In this document: piece after piece, positions 41,033-43,903 of the stretch | How the letters are laid out: every line of letters starts with the position of its first letter | How positions within the stretch are numbered: the first letter of the stretch is position 1 | NCBI GenBank assembly: GCA_016865865.1 | Contig: VGOC01000020.1 | Coordinates: forward strand, 1 to 43,903 | Direction: 5' to 3' | Length of the DNA: 43,903 nt | Origin: Chloroflexota bacterium | GTDB taxonomy: Bacteria > Chloroflexota > Anaerolineae > Anaerolineales > UBA11858 | The notes under the pieces: model-generated | What the model was told of the DNA's origin: nothing | The model's database searches: none | Seen by the model: only the letters and a program-made list of their open reading frames with translations | Position numbers and translations under genes: made by a program

Positions 41033-41065
41033 AAAAAAAATCCCGGAAGGCAAAACCTTCCGGGA
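41033..41065 (-). terminator. Intrinsic terminator in the corA leader
   Basis: A perfect 10-bp stem (TCCCGGAAGG and its complement, 41041-41050 and 41056-41065) followed on the minus strand by eight T. It ends 2 nt before the corA Shine-Dalgarno sequence. Confidence 0.93.
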
Positions 41066-41104
41066 AGCAGAGACTAATGACCAGGCCTCCAGGTTATGCC
41101 TTCC
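41045..41104 (-). promoter_or_regulatory. Antiterminator pairing in the corA leader
   Basis: In the RNA, GGAAGGCAUAACC (41104 to 41092, spanning the leader ORF stop codon) can pair over 12 of 13 positions with GGUUUUGCCUUCC (41057 to 41045, loop and 3' arm of the terminator). The two structures exclude each other. Confidence 0.8.
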
Positions 41105-41213
41105 TGATAGGACATAAAATGTCGAGAAGTTCCCTCGCGCCAAAGGTTGGATCGTGGTAACGTTGACTATCTTCGCCGTCGTCTGAAGGGACGGCGGTCT
41201 CAGCCGAATACAT
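41094..41213 (-). CDS. 39-codon leader ORF (candidate Mg2+-sensing leader peptide)
   Basis: Starts at ATG 41213 with AGGAG 7 nt upstream and ends 73 nt before the corA start. It begins MYSAETAVPSDDGEDS and ends LLDILCPIRKA. Prolines lie at 9, 22 and 35, and a PSDDGED stretch at 9-15, the acidic/proline type known to destabilise ribosomes when Mg2+ is low, as in enterobacterial MgtL. No protein family is recognised. Its stop codon is inside the antiterminator strand. An alternative is a small independent protein. The long ORF reading through this frame from 41417 is not supported. Confidence 0.65.
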   Translation of the reverse strand: MYSAETAVPSDDGEDSQRYHDPTFGARELLDILCPIRKA

Positions 41214-41259
41214 TAAGTCACTCCTGGATAGATACATCGTTAATAAAATCTCGAAGCGA

Positions 41260-41288
41260 AGTATAGCACTATAGTTCGATCCGGGCAA
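41260..41288 (-). promoter_or_regulatory. Promoter of the corA leader
   Basis: -35 TTGCCC (41288-41283), 17-bp spacer, extended -10 TGCTATACT (TATACT at 41265-41260). Start expected near 41253, 40 nt before the leader ORF and ~230 nt before corA. Confidence 0.7.
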
Positions 41289-41352
41289 GGCGCGGATTTT
41301 TCCGTTGCCCTGCTTGCCGTCGCGGCTGCGCCAGGCGCCTGAACGAAACCTG

Positions 41353-42417
41353 TTAATCCTCAGAGACAAGCGCTTTCCAGGTCTTTGGCCCAACGATGCC
41401 GTCCACCTGTAAGCCATAGTCTGTTTGGAAATCTTTCACGGCCTGATCTGTATTAGGGCCGAAGATGCCATCAACTGCGATGCCGTAACCGAATTTATCC
41501 ACCAAAAGCTGCTGCACACCCCTCACGGCATCGCCTATGCTGCCATTTTGCACCGTTTTGCCGCTGATCAGCGCGCTCCAGGTTTGCGGCCCGACGATGC
41601 CGTCTACCGTCAGTCCCTTATCGCCTTGAAACTGTATCACCTGAGATTTGGTTTGTGGGCCAAAGATGCCATCAACAACCAGATTGTAATTGTGAGAACG
41701 GAGTAAATATTGGATGGCGTAGACCTCCGCGCCCTGGTCGCCCTGGCTGATGATCGGCCAATCCTGCGCCGCTGGAGGAGGGGGCGCCACAGCTTCTACA
41801 TTGATCTTGACCCAGAAAGCAGCCGTTCCTTGAGCGCCAACGCCGAAGACGATTCCGTCGGAGTTGCGCAATTTCCAAAACCCCTGGTACGTGCCAGCAT
41901 TTCCAGGAGCGGTCAGGTTGACTGACGCATCCACTGTACCCCCGGGTGGGACGCTGCCATTCGTCAATTGAGTCGAGGCCGGACCGCCCATCTGATCCCC
42001 ATGATCGAATACCAGGCTGTAACCCGAAGTCCAGGTACAGGAGCCATTGTTCTGTAGCCGCCAGGTCTTGGTAAAAGCCTCCCCGGCCGATAGCTTGGCG
42101 CCGTCAGGAATGGTGACATCCGATACGAAACTCGCCCGATCACAGGGAAGAGGGGTAACCGTAGGTGAAGCGGTGGAGGTAGGCGATGGGGAGGGAGACG
42201 GAGTGGGTAATGGATTGGTAGGCGTGGATGTCGAGGTAGGCGTCTCTAGCGTCTCGGCGCCGATAGCAGGGGTAGTAGCTTCTGCCATTTTACTGACGGC
42301 GGTCAATTCGGCTGCCAGCGCGTCCACTGTTGCCTGAGAGCTGCTCATCGGAAAAGGCAGGTTGCATGTCAGCGTCATCAGGGAGAGCAAGATGAGGAGA
42401 AATATCAAACGTTTCAT
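41353..42417 (-). CDS. Secreted Ig-NBR1 domain protein with two peptidoglycan-binding repeats
   Basis: 354 residues from ATG 42417 (AAGGAG upstream); sequence upstream in frame is repeat DNA. Signal peptide MKRLIFLLILLSLMTLTC with a possible lipobox at the Cys, Thr/Pro-rich spacer (ETPTSTSTPTNPLPTPSPS), an Ig-like NBR1-type domain (FVSDVTIPDGAKLSAGEAFT, KTWRLQNNGSCTW), and two PG_binding_1 modules (VDGIFGPQTKSQVIQFQGDKG; VDGIFGPNTDQAVKDFQTDYG). The Ig-NBR1 plus peptidoglycan-binding design is typical of surface proteins in Chloroflexota. Function is probably cell-wall attachment or ligand display. Gene is convergent with none; it precedes corA on the same strand, but corA has its own promoter. 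Confidence 0.88.
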   Translation of the reverse strand: MKRLIFLLILLSLMTLTCNLPFPMSSSQATVDALAAELTAVSKMAEATTPAIGAETLETPTSTSTPTNPLPTPSPSPSPTSTASPTVTPLPCDRASFVSDVTIPDGAKLSAGEAFTKTWRLQNNGSCTWTSGYSLVFDHGDQMGGPASTQLTNGSVPPGGTVDASVNLTAPGNAGTYQGFWKLRNSDGIVFGVGAQGTAAFWVKINVEAVAPPPPAAQDWPIISQGDQGAEVYAIQYLLRSHNYNLVVDGIFGPQTKSQVIQFQGDKGLTVDGIVGPQTWSALISGKTVQNGSIGDAVRGVQQLLVDKFGYGIAVDGIFGPNTDQAVKDFQTDYGLQVDGIVGPKTWKALVSED

Positions 42418-42473
42418 GCCCAACTCCTTCCCAATAAAAGTACACCTTAAGTCGCCATTATTGCATGTATTGA

Positions 42474-42591
42474 GTCCACTGAAAAAACTCCAGAACGAGG
42501 CGGCGGGGCGGCATATATGGGGGTGCGTGCTGCGTACGCACCCCCATATATGCCGCCCCGAATCCTCTACATGTGGTTTTTGCAGTGGATT
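42474..42591. mobile_element. Nested-palindrome MITE-like element with 10-bp target duplication
   Basis: Ends (A/G)TCCACTGnAAAAAC on both strands. Inside is a 25-bp perfect stem (left arm ending at 42528, right arm starting at 42536) around a 7-nt loop, with arms such as GGGGCGGCATATATGGGGGT. Flanked by CATGTATTGA at 42464-42473 and 42592-42601. Upstream of the lipoprotein gene. Confidence 0.78.
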
Positions 42592-42633
42592 CATGTATTG
42601 ATAGTATTGCACGGTTCATTCCGATTCATCCTC

Positions 42634-42665
42634 AGCCCCGTCCGCGGGGCGCCCGAGGATGGGCT
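42634..42665. repeat. ~50-bp dispersed repeat, partial copy
   Basis: AGCCCCGTCCGCGGGGCGCC followed by CGAGGATGGGCT; about 60% of the full unit. The rest of 42602-42781 has only an ACCCTTCGGGAGG half-palindrome near 42767. Confidence 0.75.
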
Positions 42666-42781
42666 TCCGAATGGGAATACTAATTGAATCTTGAGTAGTC
42701 GTCAAGTGGCTCAAGGCGACCGCGAAAATTATCGGGGTCGTTTCATTCCGCAGGTTGCCGTTTCACCCTTCGGGAGGTCGC

Positions 42782-43009
42782 TCAATCGCGATTCGCCTGC
42801 CTGACCAACCATTCCATCCCCCACAGGACCAGCCCAATCAACAACAACGGCGCTGCGCCCGCAGCCAGACAGATCAATCCCATGATGGCTGATTGGCGGC
42901 CATAGAAAGCATAGATCAGCCCATCGCCGACGACGAAGAGCAACAGCAAGAAACCCACCAGCAAGCGGGTGTTGGTCTGGCGAGCGTATTTGCGCAGATC
43001 ACGGGTCAT
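42782..43009 (-). CDS. Small two-helix membrane protein
   Basis: 75 residues from ATG 43009 (a TTG four codons earlier is in frame). Two hydrophobic helices, LLVGFLLLLFVVGDGLIYAF and GLICLAAGAAPLLLIGLVLW, with a basic N-terminus (MTRDLRKYARQTNTR) and a short C-terminal tail. No family recognised. No clear ribosome binding site. Confidence 0.65.
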   Translation of the reverse strand: MTRDLRKYARQTNTRLLVGFLLLLFVVGDGLIYAFYGRQSAIMGLICLAAGAAPLLLIGLVLWGMEWLVRQANRD

Positions 43010-43101
43010 GTCAGCTTGCAAACGAGAATTCGCGAACTTCTATTTGCAACTGGTTGCCCAATTCATCACTTGCTTGTGTCAAGAAATTACCCAATACCCT
43101 T

Positions 43102-43902
43102 TCAAGGCGCCACCCCCGTCCCCTGGATCGAGAAAGTATATGGGTTCTCGTCGCTATCGTCGTTGGCGATGCTGACCGTCGCCTGGCGCAAGCCGGCGGC
43201 GCTGGGGTCGAAGGTGATCTGGAAGGTAGTCTCTCCGCCGCCGCTCGATACCGGCGTAGCGGCGTCTGTCGTCAGAAGGAAATCCGCCGCATGATCGCCG
43301 CCGAGGGTCACGATGGGGCTGCCCAACAGATTGAGAACTACGCTGCCGGTGTTGCGGATGGTGAAGGTGTAAGTGACCGAACCGCCAGCGACGTTCACAT
43401 CGCCGAAATCCGTCTGATCCGCTGTATCCGGCGAGCCGTCGCCAGAGGGGATGGAGATGCCATTGCCCAGCACATCCATCTCGGGCGCAGGGCCAGTCCC
43501 GCTGCCCTCGATACTGAAGGTGTAGGGAGACTCGTCGCCATCGTTGCTGGCGATGCTGATCACTGCCTGCCTGGCGCCGGCGTCGCTGGGGTCGAAGGTA
43601 ATCGTAAAGGTGGTCTCCCCACCCGCGGGTACAGGCGTCGTCGCGTCCACAGTGAGGGTGAAGTCCGCGGCATGTGCGCCGCCAATCGTGACGATCGGGG
43701 AACCGCTCAATGTCAGGTCAGCCGTGCCGTTGTTCTGGATCGTGAAAGCGCGCGTGACTGTCGCGCCGTTCACATCCACATCCCCAAAATCGGTGTGATC
43801 GTCAGCATCGGGGGTGGTATCGCCGCTGAAGACGATGCGGTCGTTGCCCAACACTTCCATCTCTGGAATCGTCGCCCCGTTCCCAATGATCTGGATATCA
43901 TA
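43102..43902 (-). CDS. Choice-of-anchor D/ASH-repeat surface protein (5' partial)
   Basis: Reads off the right edge: in frame upstream of the first Met (43860) the codons give Y-D-I-Q-I-I-G-N-G-A-T-I-P-E, matching the start of each repeat. At least two tandem Ig-like (ASH/choice-of-anchor D) domains of ~115 residues are visible, each with a LGN start, DFGDV, NTGTADL or NTGSVVL, FTITFDPS or FQITFDPS, and SIASNDGDESPYTFSI or the like. Such beta-sandwich repeats occur in secreted and surface-displayed proteins. The visible end carries no anchor; any signal peptide and catalytic domain lie outside the window. Confidence 0.88.
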   Translation of the reverse strand, partial: YDIQIIGNGATIPEMEVLGNDRIVFSGDTTPDADDHTDFGDVDVNGATVTRAFTIQNNGTADLTLSGSPIVTIGGAHAADFTLTVDATTPVPAGGETTFTITFDPSDAGARQAVISIASNDGDESPYTFSIEGSGTGPAPEMDVLGNGISIPSGDGSPDTADQTDFGDVNVAGGSVTYTFTIRNTGSVVLNLLGSPIVTLGGDHAADFLLTTDAATPVSSGGGETTFQITFDPSAAGLRQATVSIANDDSDENPYTFSIQGTGVAP

Positions 43903-43903
43903 G

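Noticed and set aside
41067-41252. M-box (ykoK) riboswitch in the corA leader
   Set aside because: The conserved M-box core sequences are not present; a leader ORF with attenuator pairing explains the region better.
41094-41417. 107-codon ORF reading through the corA leader
   Set aside because: Runs through the promoter region; only the last 39 codons have a start site with a ribosome binding site, so the short ORF was kept.

Overview
This 43.9 kb window looks like a chromosomal contig from an anaerobic Chloroflexota bacterium, most likely Anaerolineae. That is an inference from the gene families (Ig-NBR1/peptidoglycan-binding lipoprotein, SH3b lipoprotein, LytR-CpsA-Psr protein, choice-of-anchor repeats) and from intergenic regions crowded with short palindromic repeats. 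No rRNA, tRNA, CRISPR array or phage gene was seen.

Layout. 1-3.8 kb: the end of a branched-chain-type ABC uptake operon, with a substrate-binding protein fused to a BMP-type tail, LivF and an atypical acyl-CoA synthetase. 3.8-19.7 kb: housekeeping and envelope genes (fabH, udp, S41 protease, LCP protein, smpB, a phytol-kinase-like enzyme, an orphan HicB, a flavodoxin, two geranylgeranyl-reductase-like flavoproteins, an A-type Fe-S carrier, SH3b, zinc-ribbon and HEAT-like proteins, an APH(6)-type kinase, transaldolase). The gaps hold at least three types of MITE-like element and several dispersed repeat families. 20.0-39.9 kb: an uninterrupted same-strand block of energy genes. 39.9-43.9 kb: corA behind a long regulatory leader, a lipoprotein, a small membrane protein and the end of a large surface protein.

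The energy block holds a soluble HdrCB-like protein, EtfBA, a membrane EtfD/EMO-like protein, three signalling proteins (Cache-HAMP kinase, REC-kinase, REC), HdrCBA, MvhDGA, a hydrogenase maturation protease, and then a b6-type cytochrome b carrying a c-haem motif, a subunit IV-like protein, a Tat-targeted Rieske protein and a second membrane HdrD-like protein. My reading is that it connects H2, thiol/disulfide or ferredoxin redox, ETF-linked dehydrogenases and the menaquinone pool, under control of a dedicated redox or small-molecule sensor.

The strongest candidate for something undescribed is the corA leader. It has a promoter, a 39-codon leader ORF with an acidic/proline stretch, an intrinsic terminator next to the corA ribosome binding site, and a competing antiterminator whose 5' strand lies on the leader ORF stop codon. 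This is the layout expected of a Mg2+-responsive translation-coupled attenuator. Further highlights are a palindromic repeat embedded in frame in the hydrogenase maturation protease, IS66-like MITEs with target-site duplications (one supplies a gene's stop codon), and the Rieske/cytochrome b complex paired with a heterodisulfide-reductase-like subunit.
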